NCBI GenBank assembly: GCA_002083365.1
Contig: LVWS01000044.1
Span: forward strand, 69,649 to 133,648
Length of the DNA: 64,000 nucleotides
From: Nitrospira sp. SG-bin1
GTDB lineage: Bacteria > Nitrospirota > Nitrospiria > Nitrospirales > Nitrospiraceae
Direction: 5' to 3'
Below the pieces are notes generated by a model. The model did not search any database and was not told the DNA's origin. It saw nothing but the letters and a program-made list of their open reading frames with translations. Below, in pieces: positions 17,145 through 25,158 of the stretch. Position 1 is the stretch's first letter; every line of letters begins with the position of its first letter. The translations under genes and the position numbers were made by a program.

Positions 17145-18602
17145 TTATTTCGAGCCCCGCCCCGCTTTTGGCAGAAGGATATCGATCACCGTGTGAGATC
17201 GTTCTAGATAATCGGGTGGAAATAAGTTGAAGCGGCGCCACAATTCATACCAGAGGGGCACGCGGTTTAAGATGACCCAACCCATCACCTTTGTACCCTG
17301 TCGCACATGAGATTGTTCCGGCCATGCACGATCATTGGGATCGGGGACGACCCAGAATCGGTAATTCCCTTTTCCATCGTCGACTTGATCGATAACTTTA
17401 ATGATGCCGGAATAAGTACCGGCCATGAGTTCGGGCCAGGCCGGCAGGGGGATCGCAGGGATACCATAGAAGAGGATCTTGACCTTTCGCCCAACATTCA
17501 GCAAAGGGGCGTCCAGTCCATCCGCCGTCATCTCCACCGCCTTGTCCGTACTGGTAGGAGAGAGTCGGATCAACGTATCACCTTGGCGCACGGTCTCGCC
17601 GATGCCGACCTTGGCCATCTTGACGACGGTCCCGTCGATCGGAGCTAAAATCTTGCCGACCAGACGACGTTGTTCTGCGTTTGACAGGCGGAGCGAGACG
17701 TCGGCAAGTTGGTCGGCGACTCTTGCCGCTTCGGCCACCGAGGCATCGCGACCCGCCTCCGCATCGAGCAACCGCTGTAACATTTCCGCATTGACTTGGT
17801 CGCGACCGAAGCTGAGCGATTTCATCGCCCCTTCGGCTGCCTGTAGATTCGCACGCGCCCCTTCGAGTTCGGCCTGACTGGCCGTGTCTCCTTGGATGGC
17901 CAATTCCAGTTCTCGCTGGGACACCAGACCTCTCTTCGACAGTTGTCTATGCCGTTCGACATTCAGCGCCGCTGTCGTCGCGGCGATTTTGGCCGCCTCG
18001 ACTTTCTGGTGCGCTTCGCGTACTTTGTTCCCGGCTTCGACCACGCGAGCCTCTGCCGATGGCACGGCGGCTTTCACGAGGTTTCGCATTTCGACGATCC
18101 GCTTATCCAGCTGATCGACCCTTGTGAGTGCTGCCTGCTGAGTCTTCTCCAGTGCTTTTTTGCGTTGATCCAAAAACACCAGTAAGTGAGGGGACATGAA
18201 ATTGGGATCATTGTCCTCCAGTTCAAGAATAAGATGACCTTCTTTAACCTGGTCACCTTCCAATACATGCCATTTCTTGATACGGCCCGTAATCTGCGCC
18301 TCGATGTCTTGCGGCCGCTCGTATGGTGTATAGGCCGACATTTGGCCTGTCACGGTTATCGTCTGAGTCCAAGGAACGAAAATGAGGACCACCAGGAAAA
18401 GTAGGACCAACGTGACGGGGAAATACGAGGAAAATCTCCAGCCATCCGGAAGTTGAGTGGCCTTCCACGATTGCAGGTTGGTTGAGACAGCGAACCTGTC
18501 GAGGGCTACATCGTCCGATTCGACCTCGCCTTGAATGAGAGAGTGGACCTCCCTTTTCAGGTCCAGAGATGGATTCTCCACGGAATCGCCCTTGTTGCTC
18601 AT
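17145..18602 (-). CDS. HlyD-family membrane-fusion protein
   Basis: 485 residues. Cytoplasmic N-terminus of about 55 residues, one TM helix (about 61-78), a biotinyl-lipoyl-like segment (AQITGRIKKWHVLEGDQVKEGHLI), a long coiled coil (about 140-290) and a beta-barrel part (KILAPIDGTVVKMAKVGIGETVRQGD). It would bridge the inner-membrane ABC protein and the TolC channel. Unlike classic type I systems it is encoded on the opposite strand, tail to tail with its likely ABC partner. The disrupted DUF3422-like gene lies 6 bases upstream on the same strand. Confidence 0.9.
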   Translation of the reverse strand: MSNKGDSVENPSLDLKREVHSLIQGEVESDDVALDRFAVSTNLQSWKATQLPDGWRFSSYFPVTLVLLFLVVLIFVPWTQTITVTGQMSAYTPYERPQDIEAQITGRIKKWHVLEGDQVKEGHLILELEDNDPNFMSPHLLVFLDQRKKALEKTQQAALTRVDQLDKRIVEMRNLVKAAVPSAEARVVEAGNKVREAHQKVEAAKIAATTAALNVERHRQLSKRGLVSQRELELAIQGDTASQAELEGARANLQAAEGAMKSLSFGRDQVNAEMLQRLLDAEAGRDASVAEAARVADQLADVSLRLSNAEQRRLVGKILAPIDGTVVKMAKVGIGETVRQGDTLIRLSPTSTDKAVEMTADGLDAPLLNVGRKVKILFYGIPAIPLPAWPELMAGTYSGIIKVIDQVDDGKGNYRFWVVPDPNDRAWPEQSHVRQGTKVMGWVILNRVPLWYELWRRFNLFPPDYLERSHTVIDILLPKAGRGSK

Positions 18603-18608
18603 GATAAA

Positions 18609-19284
18609 TCAGTTGACGGCAAGCGGCCATTGAAGAAACCTGAAAGCTCTCATACGTTCATCATAGGAAGAACTTGTTTCCTCGTCAATTTGTCTTGGGA
18701 TGCGATCGCTGGGAGGTTCGACCCTCGTCCGAATGATGACCGTGATCCCCTCGAATCCGCCACGAAGCGTGTCGACCCGCCGCAAAAGCTGTTGATAGCC
18801 TTCCGCAACCCCTGTGATCCTGCCTAACACATAGTCAGAGATGGGTCGATAGGAGTCCATCGGTTGTTCTGCAGTCGACGCTAATGTGGCACGCACGATC
18901 TTGTCGTACGGCAATGATGCCGACAGCTCGAAGTGAAGCTTCCCCTCCATTCGATTGGTCTTCAGCAGGTCTTGCGTGAGTGTTCAACCAACGCTGCAAG
19001 TCTTCCGAGTCCGCTCGCATGATATGAGACGTAATGATTTCCCGCTGCTTCAAGTGAACTTGTTCAAATTTATAGGCCTGATCAATGGCGGCAGAAAAAA
19101 GTGAATTTTGCATCAACAACAAATGATAGTAAGTCTCGATGTACACAATGGCATCGACGATGTCTTTCAGACGCGAGGGATCGTCTTGCGAAGCTTCCAC
19201 ACTGATCCAGTACCGTTCTCGCCCTTGGGTATCCGGTGTGATGTTCGTCACGACGCGGGTTTGCTCGCCATGATCGCACACCAT
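18609..19284 (-). pseudogene. Disrupted DUF3422-like membrane-associated protein
   Basis: Two overlapping frames join near 18975-18990 into one protein: ...DAIVYIETYYHLLLMQ...SEDLQRWLN | LTQDLLKTNRMEGKLHFELSAS...ISDYVLGRI...VEP. One missing or extra base explains the break. The helical pattern (IETYYHLL, FELSASLPYDKIV, DYVLGRI) resembles DUF3422 (COG4949) proteins, but the N-terminal part and the usual terminal membrane segment are absent, so it would be a truncated relative. It precedes the HlyD-like gene by 6 bases, so it probably belonged to that system. Confidence 0.5.
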
Positions 19285-19334
19285 CGGGCTGGGATTTATC
19301 GATACCGCCGTACTGTCGGGTCAACTTGTACAGA

Positions 19335-19619
19335 CTATGCATCTATCCCGCCGACGAGGTTTCTCACGCTCGTATAGCCTTGCTGTAGGAGAAATCCAGC
19401 GGCGTCGGCACTTCGCATCCCGTGATGGCAGTACGCGACGATCTCCGCGTTTTGATCCAACATCGCGAGGGACTGTGGAAGGGTGCGAGCGGGATGAAGT
19501 GGGTTGCCCTCTAGCTTGGCGAGCGCGTATTCCCATGGCTCTCGTACATCGAGAAGAAACGGCTTATCTCCTTTGTCGACCCGGTCTTTCAGCTCACGAG
19601 GAGTAATCGTCGGTATCAT
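19335..19619 (-). CDS. Rhodanese-domain sulfurtransferase, cut by an amber codon
   Basis: 94 residues. Starts MIPTITPREL with GAAGG upstream. Rhodanese active-site cysteine C64 in VAYCHHGMRS; CH2A-like LLDVREPWEY near the N-terminus. The frame stops at TAG right after VGGIDA, where the family usually has Trp followed by about a dozen residues; reading through the TAG gives SVQVDPTVRRYR and then TAA at 19296-19298. This looks like a TGG-to-TAG change. The core fold and active site remain. It would mobilise sulfur, consistent with the surrounding Fe-S assembly genes. Confidence 0.8.
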   Translation of the reverse strand: MIPTITPRELKDRVDKGDKPFLLDVREPWEYALAKLEGNPLHPARTLPQSLAMLDQNAEIVAYCHHGMRSADAAGFLLQQGYTSVRNLVGGIDA

Positions 19620-19647
19620 CGCCTTCGCCTTCTCTCTTGAAGATTTC

Positions 19648-19968
19648 TCATGCGCTAAATGAGCTTCCACAACCGCATGTCGTCTTGGCTTGAGGGTTTT
19701 TGATCGAGAAGCCGGATCCCTGCACGCTGTCCAAATATTCGACCTCGGCGCCTTGGAGCAAAGGAGCACTCTGGGAATCCATGATGATCTTAAGGTCGCC
19801 TTGCTCGATCACAGTGTCGTCTTCGGCGATCTTGGCCTCAAATGCCATGCCATATTGGTATCCGTGGCAACCCCCGCCACGGACATAGATGCGTAATCCC
19901 ACCGCCTCAGGTTCTTGCTGGATGAACTCACGAATCTTTTGTTCTGCACCCGATGAGATAGTCAACAT
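19648..19968 (-). CDS. erpA: A-type Fe-S carrier (ErpA/IscA)
   Basis: 106 residues. The three ligand cysteines are C34 (GGGCHGYQYG), C98 and C100 (CGCGSSF). AAAGGAG lies 6 bases before the ATG. Receives and inserts Fe-S clusters into targets. Part of the minus-strand isc cluster running from 21830 to about 19300. Confidence 0.9.
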   Translation of the reverse strand: MLTISSGAEQKIREFIQQEPEAVGLRIYVRGGGCHGYQYGMAFEAKIAEDDTVIEQGDLKIIMDSQSAPLLQGAEVEYLDSVQGSGFSIKNPQAKTTCGCGSSFSA

Positions 19969-19992
19969 CGCTAACTCCTTTCGTTGTCCGAA

Positions 19993-20202
19993 TCACGAGA
20001 TGAAGACGAGCGACAAATTACCGATCTCGGTCCACGACCGCACCGCAAGCTCCTGTTGGGCACTGCAAGAGCGGAGCAGCAGGAGCATGCCGAGAAATAG
20101 GCCAATGATGACTGGCCAGATCATCGATAGAGCACCGAGAACTAGGATGAGCGTTATCGCATCCAATGTATGTTGGAGGAGCGGGCTCTTGGTCGTGATC
20201 AT
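19993..20202 (-). CDS. Small membrane protein
   Basis: 69 residues with a hydrophobic stretch of about 30 residues (ITLILVLGALSMIWPVIIGL...) long enough for one or two membrane helices. GGAGAGGG lies 4-5 bases before the ATG. Its first base is shared with the Rieske stop region, which suggests translational coupling inside the isc operon. No family recognised. Confidence 0.6.
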   Translation of the reverse strand: MITTKSPLLQHTLDAITLILVLGALSMIWPVIIGLFLGMLLLLRSCSAQQELAVRSWTEIGNLSLVFIS

Positions 20203-20496
20203 CAGACCCTCTCCAGTCTCCTCTCGACTGGATCACACAAGTAATTGGATGCGGAGAGAGTCGTCAATGAAATCCCCGTTCGCACGTTGTGTTCCCAACT
20301 GTGCCAGGGGCAGGTGACGACTTTTCCCTCGAGTTCGCCTTCGCTCAGCGGACCACCGCGATGGGCACAGGTGTTGTCTAGGGCAAAGAAGGCCCGTCCC
20401 GTTGAAGATCGCGATAGACCGGCCGTTAATTTCCACGGCAAGACCGCTGCCAGGAGAAACTTCACTCATTCCGTCAATCCTGACGTACTCACCCAT
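20202..20496 (-). pseudogene. Rieske [2Fe-2S] ferredoxin, frameshifted
   Basis: The first frame starts at an ATG at 20496 (GGAG upstream) and encodes GEYVRIDGMSEVSPG...SIAIFNG. The ligand motifs CAHRGGPL and CPWHSWEHN, with all four Rieske ligands, occur in the next frame. The frames should join near 20390-20407 (AACGGGACGGGCC). One base restores a 97-residue small Rieske protein. Either a genuine mutation or an indel error in a G-rich run. It would be an electron carrier of the Fe-S cluster operon. Confidence 0.75.
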
Positions 20497-20538
20497 GACT
20501 GTCTCCGACTGTGTCTCCTCACAAAGCGAATCGGCAGT

Positions 20539-20886
20539 TTAACCTCGGACTCCGCTCCAGACCTTTTCAGGATGAATCTCCTTGTCTGGATTGAGCTGTT
20601 TTGCCCGTTCAAGCAGCACCTCTTTCGATTCCGGGTAGGCCGGATCCGAAATGCAACAGTTATCCACGGGGCACACGGCCGCGCATTGCGGCTCGTCGAA
20701 ATGGCCGACACACTCCGTGCAACGCTCATGTGTGATGACATAAATGCTGTCACCGATGCCTTGCCCATCTCCCACGTGATGCCCCTTCGCTTCGGCGTCG
20801 CTGCGCGTTTCAAAAATAGCTTCGTTGGGACATTCCGGCAGACAAGCTCCGCAAGAGATGCATTCGTCTGTGATCAATAGCGCCAT
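20539..20886 (-). CDS. 2[4Fe-4S] ferredoxin (YfhL-like)
   Basis: 115 residues. First cluster motif CISCGACLPECP (C9, C12, C15, C19); second CTECVGHFDEPQCAAVCP with the longer insertion seen in YfhL/Alvin-type ferredoxins, plus a C-terminal helix. GGAG lies 7 bases before the ATG. Soluble low-potential electron carrier, placed in the isc cluster. Confidence 0.92.
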   Translation of the reverse strand: MALLITDECISCGACLPECPNEAIFETRSDAEAKGHHVGDGQGIGDSIYVITHERCTECVGHFDEPQCAAVCPVDNCCISDPAYPESKEVLLERAKQLNPDKEIHPEKVWSGVRG

Positions 20887-20927
20887 AAGACAATCTCCTC
20901 AACTTCCTCGAACGGTGATCGATTTTC

Positions 20928-21143
20928 TCAGCGAACATTCCACAGATGGCGGACCGCGAGGGGCAGCCTGGCACGGTCAATCATCGGCTGAGGGGGCGAT
21001 CTCCTATGCTTCATAATGACGGGATCGAGTACCTCGCCGCAGATCAAGCAACGCCACGCCACGAATCGGCACTGCCCGGTCTCGTCCTGAATGTCGAGGT
21101 AATCGTCTTGCATCATGTATCCCTTGCAGCGAGGACAGTTCAT
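20928..21143 (-). CDS. Small zinc-ribbon protein, paralogue of 2272-2529
   Basis: 71 residues: CPRCKGYMM near the start and WRCLICGEVLDPVI mid-protein, giving a four-cysteine ribbon. Shares the CxxC/DPVI/RARLP layout with the gene at 2272-2529. Lies between iscU and the ferredoxin, so a role in metal or cluster handling is possible but unproven. Confidence 0.7.
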   Translation of the reverse strand: MNCPRCKGYMMQDDYLDIQDETGQCRFVAWRCLICGEVLDPVIMKHRRSPPQPMIDRARLPLAVRHLWNVR

Positions 21144-21179
21144 CAGGTTCCCTCCATATCGACATTGGTATGGTCAGGG

Positions 21180-21593
21180 TTACACCGTTGTGTACTCCGA
21201 TACTGTCGTGCGACTAGCGGTGTTCTTCTGCTGAAAGTCGGTCAATGCCGCCTTGATGGCATCTTCCGCCAAGACGGAACAGTGAATCTTGACCGGGGGA
21301 AGGTTCAGTTCCTGCACAATATCCGTGTTCTTGATCTTGGCGGCTTCCGCGAGCGTTTTCCCCTTGAGCCATTCCGTCGCCAAACTCGAACTGGCGATGG
21401 CCGACCCACAGCCGAACGTCTTGAACTTCGCGTCGACGATCGTATCATCTTGCACCTTAATCTGAAGCTTCATCACGTCGCCGCACTCCGGCGCTCCGAC
21501 CATACCGGTTCCGACCTGGGGATCCGCTTTTGAAAAGCTCCCCATGTTGCGCGGACGATTGAAATGATCCACGACCTTCTCGCTGTACGCCAT
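21180..21593 (-). CDS. iscU: Fe-S cluster scaffold IscU
   Basis: 137 residues. Scaffold ligands C37 (PECGDVM, with D39), C62 (GCGSAIASSS) and C105 (KIHCSVLAEDAI) are all present. An HscA-type LPPVK motif precedes C105. No cysteine desulfurase gene is seen in the window, so iscS must be elsewhere. Second gene of the minus-strand isc cluster. Confidence 0.95.
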   Translation of the reverse strand: MAYSEKVVDHFNRPRNMGSFSKADPQVGTGMVGAPECGDVMKLQIKVQDDTIVDAKFKTFGCGSAIASSSLATEWLKGKTLAEAAKIKNTDIVQELNLPPVKIHCSVLAEDAIKAALTDFQQKNTASRTTVSEYTTV

Positions 21594-21641
21594 GATGCCG
21601 TCCTCCTTTGGTGACTCTAATACCGAAGGGTTTGAAACTGC

Positions 21642-21830
21642 TTAATGCCACAGAGCCCGCCCTTCCGCTTGGGCGACTCGTTCGATAACCTTTAAGCCGA
21701 GCCGAATGAGCCCGGTCTCGTCGACGAGGTGAACCAATCGATTAAATTCGATCGTCTCGCCCTCCATTTCTGTGCCCGTTGCTTCCTGTTGATCGAAACC
21801 TAATAGCAAGGGAGAATCCCCTGCGTGCAT
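21642..21830 (-). CDS. Small protein heading the isc cluster
   Basis: 62 residues; AGGAAGG 8 bases before the ATG at 21830. Acidic N-terminus, then a helical FNRLVHLVDETGLIRLGLKVIERV segment. No cysteines and no family recognised. It is the first gene behind the sigma-54-like site at 21887-21903. Confidence 0.5.
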   Translation of the reverse strand: MHAGDSPLLLGFDQQEATGTEMEGETIEFNRLVHLVDETGLIRLGLKVIERVAQAEGRALWH

Positions 21831-21886
21831 AGACGCGTCCTTCCTGGAGGAAATTTAAGACGGGTGAACCGTCTAATCCGTTCTTG

Positions 21887-21903
21887 TGCAGATCCAATGC
21901 CAA
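21887..21903 (-). promoter_or_regulatory. Candidate sigma-54 promoter of the isc cluster
   Basis: On the minus strand TTGGCATTGGATCTGCA matches TTGGCACRNNNNTTGCW at all but three bases and keeps GG-N10-GC exactly. Transcription would start near 21876, about 45 bases before the first isc-cluster gene. The sigma-54 activator gene ends at 22027, immediately upstream on the same strand. Confidence 0.5.
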
Positions 21904-22026
21904 TGACACTCAAAAAAGCGGATGCTGAAGCGTTTGATTTATTGGAAGTTTCTTGCAGGAAGATAGAGGAGATCAGCTGTAATGTTTCAGAATGAAACTG
22001 CTAATTTATAATATGCATATTATCAA

Positions 22027-23451
22027 TTACTTATGAGTGTCAATTTGGAAGGAATAGGACCGTTTTGAATCAGATACGCGGAGCAGCTTGTAGTGTTTGA
22101 TTCGCCTGAGAAGGGTTGATCGACTAAGTCCCAGTATTTTGCAGGTGCGCTTGTAGTCCCAGTTGGTTTGCTCAAGCGCCTGCACGATAGCTTCTTGTTC
22201 CAGGACGGCAAGGGTGGCTCCGCCATCTTTTTCATTTTCACTCGGTGACCTTTCTTGCCGAGACCGATCCGATAATAAGTAGTCGGGGAGATGTTCGGAT
22301 CGGATGGTGTGGTCCGGGCATCGAATGAACGCATGCTCGAGGATGTTCTCTAACTCTCGTACGTTACCTGGGTACCGATGGGCCTCTAGGAGTTTCAGGG
22401 CTGGTCCGTCGATGTGCCTGACATTTTTGCCCATCGTGCGATTGAGTCGTGTAATCGAATGTTCGATAAGCGGCAGCAGGTCCTCCTTGCGCTCACGGAG
22501 GGAAGGGACTCGGATCGGGAACACCTGCAATCGATAGTAGAGATCGTCCCGGAATTTCCCTTCTTCAACTGCCGCGGCCAAATTCTTGTTCGTCGCTGCG
22601 ACCACCCGCACATCAACTTTCACCGTCTTGTTCCCGCCGACTTTTTCGAACTCCGATTCTTGAAGTACTCTCAAGAGTTTGACCTGTGCCAGAGGAGTGA
22701 TGTCCGCAATTTCATCCAGAAAGATGGTCCCCTTGTTCGCCATCTCGAATCTTCCCAGACGATCGCTAATGGCACCCGTGAAAGCGCCCTTGACATGGCC
22801 GAATAGCTCGCTTTCCAAAACCCCTTCTGCTAGGGCGGCACAGTTCACGGCGACGAATGGCTGATCTCGCCTGGGGCTCAACCGATGGATCTCACGGGCG
22901 ATCAATTCTTTTCCCGTCCCGCTCTCTCCTTCAATCAGTACGGTTGCTTTCGCATTGGCAACCTGCGGCAGAAGATCAAGGATTCCTTGCAACGTTTTAC
23001 TTCGCGCCACGAGGGGACCGCGTACCCTATTCCCAATCTGTTGCTCGAGCTTTGCCTTGAGCTCGTTGATTTGGCTTAAGTCACGATAGGTTTCGACAAT
23101 ACCGATCAAGTTTCCGGTCTCATCGCGGAGCAAATCCGTGTTCAAACTCACTGGAATCTTCCGACCGTCCTTGTTCTGGATGACGGTTTCGTAATTTCTG
23201 ACTTTCTCTCTGTTCCTAATGGCGCGTTCCAAGATGCAGTCCGGAGTCGAGCAGATGGAACCCTGGACCAACAGATGGCAGCTCGGCAGTTGTGCCAACG
23301 GCTCACCCTCTTCGTACCCGAGTAGCTCACGCATCGCTCGGTTCATGTACCGAATCTTCATATCGAGGCCGATCGTAACCACCCCATCGCCGATGCAGTC
23401 CAGGAGGATCGCTTCTTCGTAATGTTTCTTATCGATAGCTGGGGTGCTCAT
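22027..23451 (-). CDS. Sigma-54-dependent transcriptional activator with PAS sensor
   Basis: 474 residues. PAS domain (about 14-128) containing three cysteines (C58, C67, C72) between its helices, which could bind a metal or Fe-S cluster. The AAA+ domain (about 145-375) has Walker A GESGTGKE (175-182), the sigma-54 contact GAFTGA (222-227) and Walker B TIFLDE (242-247). A C-terminal Fis-type helix-turn-helix carries CKILGLSRSTLLRRIKHY. Sits directly upstream of the isc cluster and its sigma-54-like site, so Fe-S or redox control of that cluster is the simplest reading. Confidence 0.93.
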   Translation of the reverse strand: MSTPAIDKKHYEEAILLDCIGDGVVTIGLDMKIRYMNRAMRELLGYEEGEPLAQLPSCHLLVQGSICSTPDCILERAIRNREKVRNYETVIQNKDGRKIPVSLNTDLLRDETGNLIGIVETYRDLSQINELKAKLEQQIGNRVRGPLVARSKTLQGILDLLPQVANAKATVLIEGESGTGKELIAREIHRLSPRRDQPFVAVNCAALAEGVLESELFGHVKGAFTGAISDRLGRFEMANKGTIFLDEIADITPLAQVKLLRVLQESEFEKVGGNKTVKVDVRVVAATNKNLAAAVEEGKFRDDLYYRLQVFPIRVPSLRERKEDLLPLIEHSITRLNRTMGKNVRHIDGPALKLLEAHRYPGNVRELENILEHAFIRCPDHTIRSEHLPDYLLSDRSRQERSPSENEKDGGATLAVLEQEAIVQALEQTNWDYKRTCKILGLSRSTLLRRIKHYKLLRVSDSKRSYSFQIDTHK

Positions 23452-23923
23452 TGGCGTCTAAGTGTTGATATTATATCTCCTGTGTCCTTCTTCAATGCAA
23501 CATGCGCAACGCATTGGCTGACCTCAGGGATGATTGGCCGCAAATTCAGCTTATACCTATTGCATGTTCAGCAAGACTTCCATGTTGCATCAGAGTCGTT
23601 CTGGATTGTGCCTGGAGTGTCAGATGGTTAAGCTGCGTGGGCCATCACAGGGACTGCTTACTGCTCACGCTGGAATACCAGCAAACGATGCCTGCGCGAC
23701 ACATCAGCATCAGCATCTATTTTTATGATTGCTTTGATGCAATTTATCTATTTGCCCGTGAACAGCGCGATTGTTTACGTGTTAGTAACATGACGTTTAC
23801 ATGATGGATACAAGGATGCCTTAAGTCATACCTGCCCGTATGGGTGTGCACAACCGTACAAGAATATCGGCAGAACGGCAGGGAAAGATTCCGTTCGCTT
23901 GCCATTAAGGAGGAAGGGTGGTC
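23452..23923. other. Intergenic region with shared TTATCTATTTG motif
   Basis: About 470 bases between the divergent activator and lipoprotein genes; no credible gene. TTATCTATTTG at 23744-23754 is the same 11-mer found before both carbonic-anhydrase cassettes (5066-5076, 10292-10302). The area around it is AT-rich, as expected for a promoter. Confidence 0.4.
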
Positions 23924-24562
23924 ATGAGCAAAATGTATTGGTCCATGGCGCTACTGATATCCACCGTCGTCGGCTTAGGGAGTTGCGCGCATGAATGGAG
24001 CTCGTTGTCGGAGCCTCATCCCGTCACTGCGGCGGATCTCCAGGCTGTCTTGCGTGATGAATGGTCGCGACATCTTTTTTGGATTCGCAACGTCGTCTTG
24101 GATAACGCGAAAAACGATCTGCGATCTCGGGATTTTGCGGAGAAAGCGGTGGCTGCCAATGCAAGAGATATAGCGCGGACGTTTAGGCCGTTCTACGGCG
24201 ATGCAACTTCTGAACGGCTCCGCACTTTACTGACCAAGCACTACGAAGCCGTCAGAGCCTATTCCCTGGCCACCGTGGCCGGGAATACCCGACAGCAGGA
24301 TGCGGCAAAAGCGCAATTAACCTCGAACATCGACGAGATTGCGTCATTTTTCAGCGGGATCAATCCCCACCTTTCCAAGGAGGCTGTTCGTACTCTATTT
24401 GCCGCTCATGTCGACCATCATGTGGCTCAAATACACAAGTTTCAAGACAAAGACTACGCCGGTGAGGAAGAGACCTGGCCGGCGATGGAGCATCACATCT
24501 ACGTCATCGCCGATACACTAGCAGCCGCCTTGGTAAAACAGTTTCCGAAGAAGTTCGCGTAG
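23924..24562 (+). CDS. Lipoprotein, unknown function
   Basis: 212 residues. Signal with lipobox (VVGLGSC). The mature part is helical, with conserved-looking histidines (HVDHHVAQIHKF, MEHHIYVIADTL). GGAAGGG lies 5 bases before the ATG at 23924; a GTG at 23918 after AAGGAGG is an alternative. A degenerate copy of its last 38 codons lies 1.5 kb downstream at 26111-26224. The His-rich helices could bind a metal, but there is no recognised family. Confidence 0.65.
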   Translation: MSKMYWSMALLISTVVGLGSCAHEWSSLSEPHPVTAADLQAVLRDEWSRHLFWIRNVVLDNAKNDLRSRDFAEKAVAANARDIARTFRPFYGDATSERLRTLLTKHYEAVRAYSLATVAGNTRQQDAAKAQLTSNIDEIASFFSGINPHLSKEAVRTLFAAHVDHHVAQIHKFQDKDYAGEEETWPAMEHHIYVIADTLAAALVKQFPKKFA

Positions 24563-24705
24563 CCTAGCGGAAAGAGACCTCGGACGGCGTTAGGGCGCTG
24601 GGTGGAAGGCGATCCACCGGTGAGGGAATTGCCTCGCGAGCCTTTAGGAAGCTAGAGTCTCTGAGGAACGAGGGTACAAATACCGGTTCATTCAATTGAA
24701 CAGCC

Positions 24706-25134
24706 ATGACCGCACCGAAAACCCAATCGTCGATCCTTGCCAGATGTTCTAACTTCTTCTACCTGGTTATGGGTATGATCTGGTCTGCTGGAGTCTGGGC
24801 TACCGGACCAATGGAAGCCATGTCGGCGCAGACCCAGAGTGATCCAAAGCCACCGACGAAGGTTGAAGGGGATGCCCGAATGGGGAAGGTCCTCTTCGAC
24901 CAGCACTGCGTGACATGCCATGGGCCAAAGGGCCGAGGTGACGGCCTTGAGATTGCCGGAGCGACCGTTGCAGATCTATCCTCGCCCACCACGCAACGAA
25001 AGCTGAACACCGACCTGCTCGCAACCATTCACGACGGACGCCCAGGCAAGGTCATGCCATCATGGGGATATAGGCTCTCTAAGGAGCAGTCCAGAGATGT
25101 GCTGGCGTACATTCGCACGTTGAGGAGGAAATGA
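24706..25134 (+). CDS. Small exported mono-haem cytochrome c
   Basis: 142 residues. N-terminal hydrophobic signal (FFYLVMGMIWSAGVWA), then one CVTCH haem site in GKVLFDQHCVTCHGPKGRGDG and a distal Met candidate in GKVMPSW. Typical cytochrome c class I with a C-terminal helix (LAYIRTLRR). Periplasmic electron carrier. The ribosome site is weak. Followed by the convergent NhaR-like gene. Confidence 0.88.
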   Translation: MTAPKTQSSILARCSNFFYLVMGMIWSAGVWATGPMEAMSAQTQSDPKPPTKVEGDARMGKVLFDQHCVTCHGPKGRGDGLEIAGATVADLSSPTTQRKLNTDLLATIHDGRPGKVMPSWGYRLSKEQSRDVLAYIRTLRRK

Positions 25135-25158
25135 GGTTTCCGAGAATTGCGGCATTCA

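Noticed and set aside
24600..24640. Sigma-54-like GGTGAGGGAATTGC before the cytochrome c gene
   Set aside because: Spacing GG-N10-GC is met but the -24 element has too many mismatches.
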